From assembly GCF_016756595.1 (NCBI RefSeq), contig NZ_AP023257.1, positions 2,372,001 to 2,436,000 on the forward strand: a stretch of DNA of 64,000 bases, given 5' to 3'. Positions 1-8,671 of the stretch are shown here, piece by piece. Within the stretch, counting starts at the first letter, position 1; every line of letters starts with the position of its first letter. The translations under genes were made by a program, and so were the position numbers. Under the pieces are notes generated by a model. The model had not been told where the DNA came from, did no database searches, and saw only the letters and a list, made by a program, of their open reading frames with translations. This DNA comes from Mesorhizobium sp. L-2-11 (GTDB lineage Bacteria > Pseudomonadota > Alphaproteobacteria > Rhizobiales > Rhizobiaceae).

Positions 1-1796
1 CGTTCAACGAACTCGATAATAAACCCTTCTCCGAATGTCGGCGCATAGAGCTGGAAAAATTCGCCGTTGTCGTCGCGGTCATAAAGGATGTTGGCTGAGC
101 GTAACCGATCGGCGACCTCCGGATCCAAACCGAAGCGCGCTTCTACGTCGTCGTAGTAGTTCATCGAGATCTGAAGCGGTTCGAAGCCGTTGGCCTGCAG
201 CTTCGCCGCCGTCGCAAAGATGTCGTCCGTCGCGAGTGCCAGATGCTGGACGCCGGAACCAAAGGTTTCGGCGATGAAATGACCAGCCAGGGTGCGGCGA
301 CTTTCGGCGCCGTTCAGCGTGAGGCGGAAGCGCTTGTCCAGACCCTCGATCACTTGACTGCGCACGAGGCCGGCCGGATCGACGATGTCGACCATCGGGG
401 TTTTGGTCGTCCTGAAGATCGAGACATAGAACAGCAGCCAACTCGGCATCTCCTCCTGTGCCATGGTCTGCCCGACATGGTCGATACGGGTGAGGCCGAC
501 GCCATTGCCGGAACTTGCCGCCGTGACCGGCATGAACTCTATGTCCCAGACCTTTGCCAGGTCGGTCTTGGCATCGAGGAAGTAGATCAGTCCGCCGCCG
601 ACGCCGCGGATCGCCGGGATCGACAACTCGCCGGGCCCGACCCGCTGGTGAAAGATCTCCGCGCCCAGCACCTCGGCGCGCGCCACCGTGGCGGCGGCGT
701 CCTCGACCTTCAGGCCCATCGCGTATGCCGACGTGCCATGGACAACAAAGGAAGAATGGGCAAAGCCCTGCCGCTCGGTATTGATGACAATATTGATCTC
801 ACCCTGGCGGTAGAGCGTGACGTCCTTCGAGACGTGCCGACCGGCCTCGACAAACCCGAGCATGCGCAACAGTGATCCAAGCTGTCCGGCGTCCTGGCGA
901 TCGGCCGCAAACTCGATGAACTCGATCCCTCCAACCCCGATGCGGTCGGGCATGGGCGGGATGGCCATGTCAAGTACCGGTTCTTCACGACGCACCTGAT
1001 CCATCAACCATACGAGCGACCGCCGTCCGTCGACGGAGATCGCCTTTGCCGACCCGCCACGGAACTGGTCGTTGAAAATCTCGAGCGACAGATAGCCGTC
1101 ATAACCGGTTGCCGCGACCGCCTGCATGAACTGTCGCACCGGCAGATCACCTTCGCCTGGCATGTTGCGGAAGTGCCGGCTCCAATAGAGCAAGTCCATT
1201 TCGATCAGCGGCGCGTCGGCGAGTTGGACAATGAAGATCTTGTCCGCGGGTATCGAACGGATCGAGCCGAGTTCAATCCTGCGGGCCAGCGTGTGGAAGG
1301 AATCGAGAACCAGCCCGACGTTCGGATGGTCAGTCCTGCGCACGATTTCCCACGCATCGCGATGATCATTGACGTGACGCCCCCAGGCCAATGCCTCGTA
1401 GCCGACGCGCAGACCGCGCTTGGCGGCGCGCTCGCCAAGCTCGTGAAAGTCCATGGCCGCCCGGTCGATCCCGCCAAGTGAGACCGGCGACACCGACGAG
1501 CATACCAGCATCAGGTCGGTGCCGAGTTCCTGCATGACGTCGAACTTGCGCTCGGCACGATCAAAGGCGCGGTTGCGCTGCGGCTCCGGCAAACCCTCAA
1601 AATCCCTGAACGGCTGGAACAGCGTTATGGTCAGACCTGTGTCACCAGCCATTCGGCCGACGTCGCGCGGTGAGCCGTCAAAGGCGAGGAAATCGTTCTC
1701 GAAGATTTCGACACCGTCGAAGCCCGCGGCGGAAATTGCCGCGAATTTCTCCGCCAGGTCACCGGCGATCGACACCGTCGCGATCGACGTCTTCAA
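1..1796 (-). CDS. quiC: QuiC-like 3-dehydroshikimate dehydratase / 4-HPPD-domain fusion (3' end outside window)
   Basis: Converts 3-dehydroshikimate to protocatechuate in quinate/shikimate breakdown (known for the family). The frame is open from a TTG start at 1796 to the window edge, about 598 codons, so only a short C-terminal piece is missing. The N-terminal ~270 residues read as a sugar-phosphate-isomerase TIM barrel, with metal-ligand-like stretches such as VLDSFH and SLEIFNDQF. The C-terminal half is a VOC/4-hydroxyphenylpyruvate-dioxygenase-like domain (IDHVGQ, GVQHLALATDD). The TTG start is chosen because GGGAGGAGG lies 6-7 nt before it. A palindromic operator sits 28 bp upstream, and the tetR gene lies beyond that on the same strand. 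The neighbouring shikimate dehydrogenase and dehydroquinase fit the same pathway. Other TIM-barrel epimerases are possible, but the two-domain layout favours QuiC. Confidence 0.85.
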   Translation of the reverse strand, partial: MKTSIATVSIAGDLAEKFAAISAAGFDGVEIFENDFLAFDGSPRDVGRMAGDTGLTITLFQPFRDFEGLPEPQRNRAFDRAERKFDVMQELGTDLMLVCSSVSPVSLGGIDRAAMDFHELGERAAKRGLRVGYEALAWGRHVNDHRDAWEIVRRTDHPNVGLVLDSFHTLARRIELGSIRSIPADKIFIVQLADAPLIEMDLLYWSRHFRNMPGEGDLPVRQFMQAVAATGYDGYLSLEIFNDQFRGGSAKAISVDGRRSLVWLMDQVRREEPVLDMAIPPMPDRIGVGGIEFIEFAADRQDAGQLGSLLRMLGFVEAGRHVSKDVTLYRQGEINIVINTERQGFAHSSFVVHGTSAYAMGLKVEDAAATVARAEVLGAEIFHQRVGPGELSIPAIRGVGGGLIYFLDAKTDLAKVWDIEFMPVTAASSGNGVGLTRIDHVGQTMAQEEMPSWLLFYVSIFRTTKTPMVDIVDPAGLVRSQVIEGLDKRFRLTLNGAESRRTLAGHFIAETFGSGVQHLALATDDIFATAAKLQANGFEPLQISMNYYDDVEARFGLDPEVADRLRSANILYDRDDNGEFFQLYAPTFGEGFIIEFVE

Positions 1797-1823
1797 ACGC
1801 GCCTCCTCCCTGGTTTGTTGTGA

Positions 1824-1837
1824 ACGAACCAGTTCGT
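1824..1837. promoter_or_regulatory. Palindromic operator upstream of quiC
   Basis: ACGAACCAGTTCGT: 6-bp arms ACGAAC/GTTCGT around CA. A near-identical site lies at 2611-2624, and the bases after both sites (ACAT) also match. Inferred binding site of the TetR protein encoded at 1882-2568. Confidence 0.7.
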
Positions 1838-1881
1838 ACATAATTAAAGCAACGCTGGCAGCGCCGCAAGTTCCGGCGCGC

Positions 1882-2568
1882 TCAGCGTTCTGCGGGAGCT
1901 CTGTCCTTGGCGACAAAACGCAACAGCATCTCGACGCTGTTGCGTTTGAGCCGCTCGAGTTGTGCCGGCGCGCCGAAGTCGCGTCCGAAGATCATCGAAA
2001 AGGTGGTGCGATTGGAAACGTTGAAGAAGCACAGCGCGCTTATCTGCCAATGGAGTTCGACCGCGTCGAGTCCTGGCCGGAAGACCCCCTCTTCGACACC
2101 GCGTGAATAGATGCGAGAGATATGGTCGATCGCAGTCACGTTCAGTTCGCGGATCGCATCCGATTGTTCGAGGTATTGGCCGTGATGGATGTTCTCGATC
2201 ATCACCATGCGGATGAATTCCTCGTGTCGGTGATGGTGGTCGAACGTGAACTCCACCAGGCGTGTCAGTGCCGCCACGGGGGGCAGGCCCTCGATGTCAA
2301 GTTGAGCCTCGCCTTCGCGCACCTGGCGATACGCGTTCTCGAGCGCGCGCAGATAGAGGCCTTCCTTGTCGCCGAAATAGTAGTAGATCATGCGCTTGCT
2401 GAAGCGTGTGCGCGCCGCAATCTCGTCTATGCGTGCGCCCGACAAACCGTTCAGGGCAAACTCCTTGGATGCGATCTCCAGGATGTTGCGGCGCGTGCCC
2501 TCAGGGTCTTGGATACGCGTCGTATTCGCGTCCGGCTTCGGCTTTCGTTCCTTCTTGATAACGGCCAT
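1882..2568 (-). CDS. TetR-family regulator of the quinate/shikimate locus
   Basis: Transcription factor of 228 aa. Residues ~25-70 form a TetR DNA-binding domain (GTRRNILEIASKEFALNGL..RIDEIAAR, then FSKRMIYYYFGDKEGLY). The rest is a helical ligand domain of the TetR_C type, with a His-rich stretch (DHHHRHEE). The N-terminal ~18 residues are a basic tail. The gene lies between quiC and the divergent shikimate dehydrogenase, and matching palindromes lie just before quiC and in the divergent promoter. It therefore probably controls both units and itself in response to a pathway intermediate (inference). The ATG at 2568 gives a normal family length. Confidence 0.85.
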   Translation of the reverse strand: MAVIKKERKPKPDANTTRIQDPEGTRRNILEIASKEFALNGLSGARIDEIAARTRFSKRMIYYYFGDKEGLYLRALENAYRQVREGEAQLDIEGLPPVAALTRLVEFTFDHHHRHEEFIRMVMIENIHHGQYLEQSDAIRELNVTAIDHISRIYSRGVEEGVFRPGLDAVELHWQISALCFFNVSNRTTFSMIFGRDFGAPAQLERLKRNSVEMLLRFVAKDRAPAER

Positions 2569-2610
2569 GCAGTTTGAGTTCCCGCCCCGGCGCAGCCGGC
2601 ATTTGACTAA

Positions 2611-2624
2611 ACTAACCAGTTAGT
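2611..2624. promoter_or_regulatory. Palindromic operator in the tetR / shikimate dehydrogenase divergent promoter
   Basis: ACTAACCAGTTAGT: perfect 6-bp arms around CA, followed by ACATCA. It shares AACCAGTT and the flanking GTACAT with the site at 1824-1837. It lies 43 bp upstream of tetR and 120 bp upstream of the dehydrogenase gene. Confidence 0.7.
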
Positions 2625-2744
2625 ACATCATTCGCAAATCACGACGGACTCATTTACCGGCGCGTCTGGCGTGAACACAAGGGCGATCCAGGAATTGCCG
2701 CATTCGGGCTGGGAGGCGGCCCGCACAGGGAGGAATTTCGGGAG

Positions 2745-3653
2745 ATGGGCGATAGCCTTGTCGACCTGCTTTGCCGTCTAGCGGACGAGCACAAAGGCGC
2801 CGCCGGCGGCGACAGCGAGAAGGTGGTGATTGGCCTTGTCGGGCGCGGTATTCAGTCCTCGCGCACTCCCGGCATGCACGAGCGTGAAGCCCGGCGCCTT
2901 GGCATCGGCTATTCATACCTTTTGCTCGATTTCGACCGGCTCGGATTTCCCGACGCGGCGATCGGCGACTTGATCGCGGCGGCGGAAATTGCCGGCTTTC
3001 ACGGCCTCAACATCACTCATCCGTTTAAACAGGCTGCCATTTCCGTCCTCGATGTGCTGTCGCCGGAAGCGCGCGCGATAGGCGCGGTGAATACGGTCGT
3101 CTTTGCTGGCGGACGCAAGGAAGGCCACAACACCGACAGCTGGGGTTTCGCGGAGAGTTTTCGCGAGGCAATGACAGGCGCATCGATGGGCTGTGTCGCA
3201 ATGTTCGGCGCCGGCGGAGCGGGCGCTGCAGTCGCAAACGCGCTGATGCAAATGGGCGTTGGCCGGCTGTTCGTCCTCGACAGCCAACCCGGTCGCGCCT
3301 CGGAACTTGCGTCGCGCATGGGCGCCTTGTTCGGCGGTCGCGTCGAGACGTGGCCGGACCCGGCCGCAGCCGTGCGCATGGCAAACGGCATCGTTAACAC
3401 GACCCCGGTGGGCATGGCAAAATACCCCGGAACACCGTTCGACACGGCTCTTCTGACAGCCGAAAAATGGGTCGCCGACATAATCTACTTTCCGACCGAA
3501 ACAGAGTTGCTGGTCGCAGCCCGAACGATCGGCTGCAGAACGCTTCCGGGCACCGGCATGGCGGTCTATCAGGCCGTCCGCGCGTTCGAACTGTTCACCG
3601 GGCGCAAGGCCGACCGCCGCGCCATGGCAGATCATTTCGAGGCCGCCGCATGA
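2745..3653 (+). CDS. Catabolic shikimate (quinate) dehydrogenase, AroE superfamily
   Basis: NAD(P)-dependent oxidation of shikimate or quinate to the 3-dehydro acid. The 302-aa protein carries the AroE substrate domain with the catalytic lysine in NITHPFKQ (K95) and aspartate in HNTDSWGF (D131), then a Rossmann motif GAGGAG at about 154-159. The cofactor loop reads VLDSQPGRA, with an acidic residue rather than the NRT motif of NADP-dependent AroE. This points to NAD and a catabolic role (inference). It starts the plus-strand operon leading into the TRAP transporter and aroQ, and GGGAG lies just before the ATG. The ~20 extra N-terminal residues relative to E. coli AroE leave the start slightly open. 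Confidence 0.86.
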   Translation: MGDSLVDLLCRLADEHKGAAGGDSEKVVIGLVGRGIQSSRTPGMHEREARRLGIGYSYLLLDFDRLGFPDAAIGDLIAAAEIAGFHGLNITHPFKQAAISVLDVLSPEARAIGAVNTVVFAGGRKEGHNTDSWGFAESFREAMTGASMGCVAMFGAGGAGAAVANALMQMGVGRLFVLDSQPGRASELASRMGALFGGRVETWPDPAAAVRMANGIVNTTPVGMAKYPGTPFDTALLTAEKWVADIIYFPTETELLVAARTIGCRTLPGTGMAVYQAVRAFELFTGRKADRRAMADHFEAAA

Positions 3654-3701
3654 AGGCAATGACGCCTATAACCATATGAAGACCATAGGGAGGAAATCGA
3701 C

Positions 3702-4688
3702 ATGAAAACTGAAATGAACCGACGCCTGTTTATGGTCGCCGCCGGCGCACTCGCCGCCGCGACCGCCATTCCCGCCCTGGCGCAGGATAAGCCGAAGCTG
3801 CGTTTCTCGGCCGTGTTCTCGGAGCAGGACATCCGGGCCGAGATGATGAAAATGTTCGCCGAAGCCATCAAGGACGACTTTGCCTTCGAGGGCTATTACG
3901 GCGGCAACCTGTTCAAGCAGGGCACCGAACTTGTCGCCATCCAGCGCGGCAACCTCGAGATGGGCAATGTGGCCCCGCAGGACATCTCCAAGCAGATTCC
4001 GGCGTGGTCTATCGTCACCGCCGGCTACCTGTTCCGTGACGCCGCGCACGTGAAGGCGTTCTTTGCCAGCGATGCCGGTGCGGAGCTGAAGCGGATGGCC
4101 GAGGACCAGCTCGGCGTGAAGGTGCTCGGCCCTACCTATTTCGGCCTGCGCCAGGTCGGTCTGAAGCCGGACAAGGAAATCAAGACTCCCGCCGACATGG
4201 CAGGCATCAAGCTGCGTATGCCGGGTGGCGACGCGTGGCAATTCCTCGGCCAGGCGCTCGGTGCGAACCCTACGCCAATGGCCTACGCCGAGGTCTATAC
4301 CGGCCTGCAGACAGGCGCAATCGACGGGCAGGACAACCCGTTGCCCAACGTCGAGAACATGAAGTTCTACGAGGTCATGTCGCAGATCGTGCTTACCTCG
4401 CACCTTGTCGGTTTCGACCTTCTCAGCATCTCGAAAAAGGTGTGGGACGAGATGGGGGCCGAGAAGCAGGCAAAGGTCCAGGCCGCGGCGGACAAGGCGA
4501 TCGACTTCTCGACAGAGAAACACCTGACGCGCGAGAAGGAACTCGTTGAAACGTTCAAGGGCAAGGGCCTGAAGATCTACGAGCCCGATGTCGCAGCATT
4601 CCGCAAGCATGTGCAGGAGCAATATCTTGCCTCCGACCTGGCCAAGGAATGGCCTGCCGGGATGGTCGACAAGATCAACGCGCTTTGA
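3702..4688 (+). CDS. dctP: TRAP transporter solute-binding protein DctP
   Basis: Periplasmic receptor of a TRAP transporter (328 aa). It has a signal peptide with twin-Arg-like start MNRRLFMVAAGALAAATAIPALA and cleavage after ALA-Q. The DctP fold shows in GLRQVGLK..IKTPADMAGIKLRMP and in YTGLQTGAIDGQDNP, which includes the conserved substrate-site Arg (KLRMP). The ATG follows AGGGAGGAAATCGAC. It is 48 nt after the dehydrogenase and is followed by the small and large permeases, so a complete TRAP set is present. From context the substrate is probably shikimate, quinate or a related hydroxy-acid; the sequence alone does not prove this. Confidence 0.9.
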   Translation: MKTEMNRRLFMVAAGALAAATAIPALAQDKPKLRFSAVFSEQDIRAEMMKMFAEAIKDDFAFEGYYGGNLFKQGTELVAIQRGNLEMGNVAPQDISKQIPAWSIVTAGYLFRDAAHVKAFFASDAGAELKRMAEDQLGVKVLGPTYFGLRQVGLKPDKEIKTPADMAGIKLRMPGGDAWQFLGQALGANPTPMAYAEVYTGLQTGAIDGQDNPLPNVENMKFYEVMSQIVLTSHLVGFDLLSISKKVWDEMGAEKQAKVQAAADKAIDFSTEKHLTREKELVETFKGKGLKIYEPDVAAFRKHVQEQYLASDLAKEWPAGMVDKINAL

Positions 4689-4754
4689 CGCGACGAACTC
4701 GCCGGCCGGTCCGCTTGCGACCGGCTGGCCGGTTTGACCAGGCAGGGAGGCATC

Positions 4755-5273
4755 ATGAACCCGGGATTGAGAAAGGTCGGCGGCTGGCTCTACCGGCGCG
4801 CCGAGAACGCAATCGCCATCGCAATCGGCGCCATGTTCGCCGCGTTTCTGCTGCAGGTTGTTTTTCGCTACCTTCTCAACTGGCCGACCGGCTGGAGCAA
4901 CGAGCTCACCGTCGTACTCTGGATCTGGGTTGTGCTGTTCGGCGCAGCGTTCGTCGTTCGCGAAGAGGAGGAAATCCGTTTTGATCTCCTCTATGCCACA
5001 GTCGGTCCGGACATCAGGCGGGTCATGACGCTTGCCTTCGCAATCGCTCTCGTCGCGCTCTATGGCTGGTCCTTTCCGGCCGTCTTCAGCTACGTGACCT
5101 TCATGAAGGTCGAGAGCACCGCCTACCTCAAGATACGCTTCGACTGGCTGTTCTCGATCTATCTGGTCTTCGTGGTCGCCGTGATCGCCCGCTACCTGTG
5201 GCTGGCGTGGCGTGCTCTGCGCGGCGAAGCACCGGCGGAATTCGACCCCACCAAAGCGAGCTCCGGCGTATGA
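4755..5273 (+). CDS. dctQ: TRAP transporter small permease DctQ
   Basis: Four-helix membrane subunit of the TRAP transporter (172 aa from this start). Hydrophobic segments are visible around AIAIAIGAMFAAFLLQVVF, VVLWIWVVLFGAAFV, MTLAFAIALVALYGW and IYLVFVVAVIARYLWL. The typical DctQ sequence NELTVVLWIWVVLFGAAFVVREEEEIRFD is present in short matching stretches. An in-frame TTG at 4734 exists, but GGGAGG lies 6 nt before the ATG at 4755. Its stop overlaps the start of dctM (ATGA), indicating translational coupling. Confidence 0.88.
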   Translation: MNPGLRKVGGWLYRRAENAIAIAIGAMFAAFLLQVVFRYLLNWPTGWSNELTVVLWIWVVLFGAAFVVREEEEIRFDLLYATVGPDIRRVMTLAFAIALVALYGWSFPAVFSYVTFMKVESTAYLKIRFDWLFSIYLVFVVAVIARYLWLAWRALRGEAPAEFDPTKASSGV

Positions 5274-6571
5274 ATCTCGCGAGTCCGTTTTCGCTGTCAG
5301 TCGTCGCGATCACAGCGCTGGCCCTGCTTGGCCTGCCGATCGGTCACTCGATGATCGCCGGGTCGATCCTCTATCTCTGGCTTGCAGGGCTGGACATGGG
5401 CACCTCGGCCGAGCAGCTCCTCAACGGGCTCTACACAAGCTACATTCTGCTTGCCGTACCGATGTTCATTCTCGCCGCGGAGTTGATGAACGCCGGGACG
5501 ATGACCGACCGGCTGCTGCAATTCTGCAATGCCGTCGTCGGCCGTTTCCGCGGCGGCCTGGCGCAAGTCAACGTGCTGCAGTCGATCATTTTCGCCGGCA
5601 TGTCCGGCTCGGCCATCGCCGACGCTGCAGGCACCGGCAAGATGATGCAGCAACTCATGACCAGGGATGGCAAGTATCCGGCGAGCTATGCCGCTGCGCT
5701 GACAGCCGTCACCTCCGTCATCGGCCCGATCATTCCTCCATCGATTCCGCTGGTCATCTACGCACTGATCTCGGATGCATCCATCGGCTACCTCTTCATT
5801 GCCGGTATCGTGCCGGGCCTTCTTCTCGCCCTGGCGCAGATGATCATCGTCGCCATCGACGCGCGCCGGAAGAACTTTCCGGTCGAGAAGCCGGTGCCGC
5901 TCAGGGAGTTGCCGGGGATCACCTTGCGCGCATTTCCGGCGCTGATGCTGCCGGTCGTTCTGCTGGTCGGCATAAGGGGCGGCGTGATGACCCCCACCGA
6001 GGCCGCGGCGGTCGCCGCCGGCTACGCGCTGCTCATCTCGGTCGCGATCTATCGCAGCGTGACGCCGGGCCAGCTCTACCATGCGCTTCTCAACAGCGCC
6101 CGCACCACCGCCTCGATCGGCATGCTCATCGCCGGCGCCCTGGTGTTCAACTACGTCGTTACGGTTGAGAACATTCCGCAATCCCTGTCGGTGATCCTGA
6201 AGTCCTGGGACCTTTCGCCGATGGGGTTCCTGATCCTGGTCAACATCCTGCTGCTGATCCTGGGCTGCGTCCTGGAGGGCACGACTATCCTGCTGGTCAT
6301 CGTGCCGGTGCTGATTCCGACGGCGCAGGCGCTCGGTGTCGACATGGTGCATTTCGGCGTTATGGTCGTCGTCAACATCATGCTCGGGCTCGTCACCCCG
6401 CCCTACGGGTTGCTGCTGTTCATCATGACCCGCATCGCGGAGGTGCCGTTGCGCGACCTGGTGCACGACGTGATGCCGTTTCTCTACGCCATGATTGCCG
6501 CCCTGATGCTGATCACCTTCTTCCCATCGCTGGTGCTGTGGCTGCCGCGCCTGCTGGGCTATCAAGGATAG
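5270..6571 (+). CDS. dctM: TRAP transporter large permease DctM
   Basis: Multi-spanning transport subunit of the TRAP system (433 aa, a usual length). Signature stretches include YILLAVPMFILAAELMN, GGLAQVNVLQSIIFAGMSGSA, TSVIGPIIPPSIP and MLGLVTPPYGLLLF. These are conserved in the DctM/SiaM family and form the sodium-coupled core. The start is the ATG overlapping the dctQ stop (ATGA at 5270-5273); a longer reading from 5198 would run through dctQ and is rejected. The next gene, aroQ, follows after only 4 nt, so the transporter and the enzyme are co-transcribed. Confidence 0.92.
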   Translation: MNLASPFSLSVVAITALALLGLPIGHSMIAGSILYLWLAGLDMGTSAEQLLNGLYTSYILLAVPMFILAAELMNAGTMTDRLLQFCNAVVGRFRGGLAQVNVLQSIIFAGMSGSAIADAAGTGKMMQQLMTRDGKYPASYAAALTAVTSVIGPIIPPSIPLVIYALISDASIGYLFIAGIVPGLLLALAQMIIVAIDARRKNFPVEKPVPLRELPGITLRAFPALMLPVVLLVGIRGGVMTPTEAAAVAAGYALLISVAIYRSVTPGQLYHALLNSARTTASIGMLIAGALVFNYVVTVENIPQSLSVILKSWDLSPMGFLILVNILLLILGCVLEGTTILLVIVPVLIPTAQALGVDMVHFGVMVVVNIMLGLVTPPYGLLLFIMTRIAEVPLRDLVHDVMPFLYAMIAALMLITFFPSLVLWLPRLLGYQG

Positions 6572-6575
6572 GACC

Positions 6576-7019
6576 ATGACCAAGCCAATCTTCGTTCTCA
6601 ACGGGCCAAATCTCAACCGGCTCGGCATGCGCGAGCCGGAGATCTATGGGCGGACGACACTCGCAGAAATCGAGGTGATGTGCCGTGACGCCGCCGGCGA
6701 TCATCCGATCCGTTTTCACCAGTCGAACATCGAAGGCGAAATCGTCAACTGGGTGCATGAGGCGATCGACGACGGCGCGGGCATTCTGATCAATCCCGCG
6801 GGTTTGAGTTTTATTTCGATCCCGGTGCTCGATGCGCTCAAAATGTTTGCGGGCCCGATCGTCGAACTGCATATCTCGAACATCCATCGCCGCGAGGAGA
6901 TCTATCATCGGTCGCTGGTATCGAAGGTCGCCAGCGGCGTGATCGCGGGGCTGGGCGCCGAGGGGTATCCGCTCGCAATCCGCTGGCTCATCGACCAGGT
7001 CGACCGTCGCCATGACTGA
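6576..7019 (+). CDS. aroQ: Type II 3-dehydroquinate dehydratase
   Basis: Interconverts 3-dehydroquinate and 3-dehydroshikimate (147 aa, normal for the dodecameric type II enzyme). It shows the hallmark FVLNGPNLNRLGMREPEIYG with the catalytic Tyr, FHQSNIEGEIVNWVHEA, and VELHISNIHRREEIYHRS with the active-site His. The substrate loop INPAGLSFISIPVLDAL differs from the biosynthetic form INPAAYTHTS. Together with its place between TRAP and BKACE genes, this suggests a catabolic paralogue (inference). Its last 8 bases overlap the next gene. Confidence 0.93.
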   Translation: MTKPIFVLNGPNLNRLGMREPEIYGRTTLAEIEVMCRDAAGDHPIRFHQSNIEGEIVNWVHEAIDDGAGILINPAGLSFISIPVLDALKMFAGPIVELHISNIHRREEIYHRSLVSKVASGVIAGLGAEGYPLAIRWLIDQVDRRHD

Positions 7020-7848
7020 ACCCTGTATCATCGCTGTTGCGATCACCGGCTCGCTGCCGCGCAAGGAAGACAATCCTGCGGTGCCAATCAGCGTGGCCGA
7101 ACAGATCGAGTCGACCCAGGAAGCCTTTGAAGCGGGTGCGTCGCTGGTGCACATCCACGTGCGCAATGACGATCAGAGTTCATCGTCAGAACCAACGCGC
7201 TTCGCTGCCGTCCAGGCGGGGGTGCGCAGGCACTGCCCCGGCATGATCGTCCAGTTCTCGACCGGCGGGCGCGGTCGTGATCCTGCCGCGCGTGGCTCGG
7301 CACTTTATCTGAAGCCGGACATGGCCTCGCTCTCGACCGGTTCGGTCAACTTTCCATCCATCGTCTATGAGAACCATCCCGCCCTGATCGCTGATCTCGC
7401 AACCGCGATGAAGGCAAATGGCGTGCTGCCGGAGATCGAGATCTTCGATCTTTCGCACCTTCACACAGCCAGGCGGCTGGCCGACGCGGGACTTATAGGT
7501 GAGCGCCCGCACATCCAGTTTGTCATGGGCGTGCAAAACGCACTGCCTGCGGAGGAGAGATTGCTCGACGCGCTCCTCGGGGAAGCGAAATTCCTGTTTC
7601 CACAATCCACCTGGACAGCGGCCGGAATAGGCCGCAACCAAACGATCGTCATGGAATGGGCGTTGGCACGCGGAGCAGACGCAGTGCGGACCGGACTTGA
7701 GGACAATATCAGGATCACCAGGGAACGCCTGGCGCGCAGCAACGCCGAGCTCGTCGAACTCGCGGCGGCGTCGGTCGAGAAGCTTGGCCGGCGCGTGGCC
7801 ACCGTCAGCGAGGCGCGCCAAACGCTTGGTCTGGCGTCAGGACCGTAA
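7012..7848 (+). CDS. BKACE (DUF849) beta-keto acid cleavage enzyme
   Basis: The family is known to condense a beta-keto acid with acetyl-CoA and split it to acetoacetate plus a CoA ester, using zinc. This 278-aa protein has the metal-binding HIHVR motif (H47, H49), the QFSTGGRGRD loop with basic residues, the LPEIEIFD strand and the late VRTGLEDNI motif with conserved Arg and Glu. It overlaps the end of aroQ by 8 nt and closes the operon. The native keto acid is unknown. A substrate from aromatic or hydroxy-acid breakdown is plausible, since the substrate-range groups of this family cannot be told by eye. Confidence 0.82.
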   Translation: MTEPCIIAVAITGSLPRKEDNPAVPISVAEQIESTQEAFEAGASLVHIHVRNDDQSSSSEPTRFAAVQAGVRRHCPGMIVQFSTGGRGRDPAARGSALYLKPDMASLSTGSVNFPSIVYENHPALIADLATAMKANGVLPEIEIFDLSHLHTARRLADAGLIGERPHIQFVMGVQNALPAEERLLDALLGEAKFLFPQSTWTAAGIGRNQTIVMEWALARGADAVRTGLEDNIRITRERLARSNAELVELAAASVEKLGRRVATVSEARQTLGLASGP

Positions 7849-7888
7849 TTCCTGGCTGCAACTTCGCGCCGCGAAGGCCGAAGCTGCC

Positions 7889-8599
7889 TCATAACGTCGT
7901 CAGATTGAGCCGCCTGAGGATCGGAACCAGCTGATCTCTCGCGCCTCGGCGATGGCCCCTTGCAGCCCGGCCGGCCTCCGCCGGATCAGCGTCCCGGATT
8001 GCTTCAATGATCTTTCGGTGCTCCACAACCGACTGTGTCGGGGTTGGTCGAAGATGCAACGTCAGCCGCCGAGCCCGCTGAGATTGACCAGCCACAGTTT
8101 CGATCATGCGGCGGATGCGCCCGTTTCCGCAACGCGAGACAAGGGTATCGTGGAAACGTTCGTCTGCATCGGCCCAGGCATCCAGATCTCCCCTGCTAAG
8201 AGCGATCTCCATCCTGTCGGTGAAGGAACCAAGCTCGTCCAACACGCGGGAAGTTTCTTCGTTTTGGTTTAGAGATGCCAGGCGCTCGGCTGCGGCGCCT
8301 TCAAGCCCAATGAGAATGTCGTAAATTTCCAGAAGGTCGGATGGCGTCAGCGCTTTGACGAGTATGCCTCGCCGCGGAAGAATCTGGACGAAGCCTTCCT
8401 CCTGAAGGCGAGCCATCGCCTCGTGCACCGGCGTCCTGCTCATGCCCAGCCGGGCCGCAATATCGACCTCGGTTGCCTGAAAGCCTGCCGGTAACTCATT
8501 GGCCAGGATCGCCTGGCGGAGGAACCGGTAGGCGGCATCGCCGCGCGCCTCCTCAGCAGCTTCCATATCTCGCGCCGGTCCTGAACGCTTAAGCGGCAT
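7889..8599 (-). CDS. GntR-family (FCD-type) regulator
   Basis: DNA-binding regulator, 236 aa from the ATG at 8599. The winged-helix domain is at the N-terminus (AAYRFLRQAILANELPAG, then DIAARLGMSRTPVHEAMARLQEEG). It is followed by an FCD ligand domain with metal-ligand-type residues (DLDAWADADERFHD, VEHRKIIEAI). A longer reading starts at 8677, but it would run into the palindrome at 8672-8693. AGGACGGG before 8599 supports the shorter form. The gene is divergent from the Bug-type binding protein and the dehydrogenase, and probably represses them and itself. Confidence 0.85.
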   Translation of the reverse strand: MPLKRSGPARDMEAAEEARGDAAYRFLRQAILANELPAGFQATEVDIAARLGMSRTPVHEAMARLQEEGFVQILPRRGILVKALTPSDLLEIYDILIGLEGAAAERLASLNQNEETSRVLDELGSFTDRMEIALSRGDLDAWADADERFHDTLVSRCGNGRIRRMIETVAGQSQRARRLTLHLRPTPTQSVVEHRKIIEAIRDADPAEAGRAARGHRRGARDQLVPILRRLNLTTL

Positions 8600-8633
8600 C
8601 GCACCCGTCCTGATTCTTTTTGTCCCGACAAGA

Positions 8634-8662
8634 TTGACACACTGCAAGTCTTTGTCTAGATG
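8634..8662 (+). promoter_or_regulatory. Sigma-70-like promoter for the Bug/dehydrogenase unit
   Basis: TTGACA at 8634-8639, a 17-bp spacer, then TAGATG at 8657-8662. The -35 is perfect and the -10 is weak. It lies directly upstream of the GntR operator, as expected for repression by a bound regulator. Confidence 0.55.
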
Positions 8663-8671
8663 CATATCAGC

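Noticed and set aside
243..875. Plus-strand open frames in the first 2 kb
   Set aside because: They oppose the continuous minus-strand QuiC-like frame that is open to the window edge.
5297..6628. Minus-strand open frame of 443 codons opposite dctM
   Set aside because: Composition (His/Gln/Asp/Arg-rich) is typical of antisense to a hydrophobic membrane protein gene.
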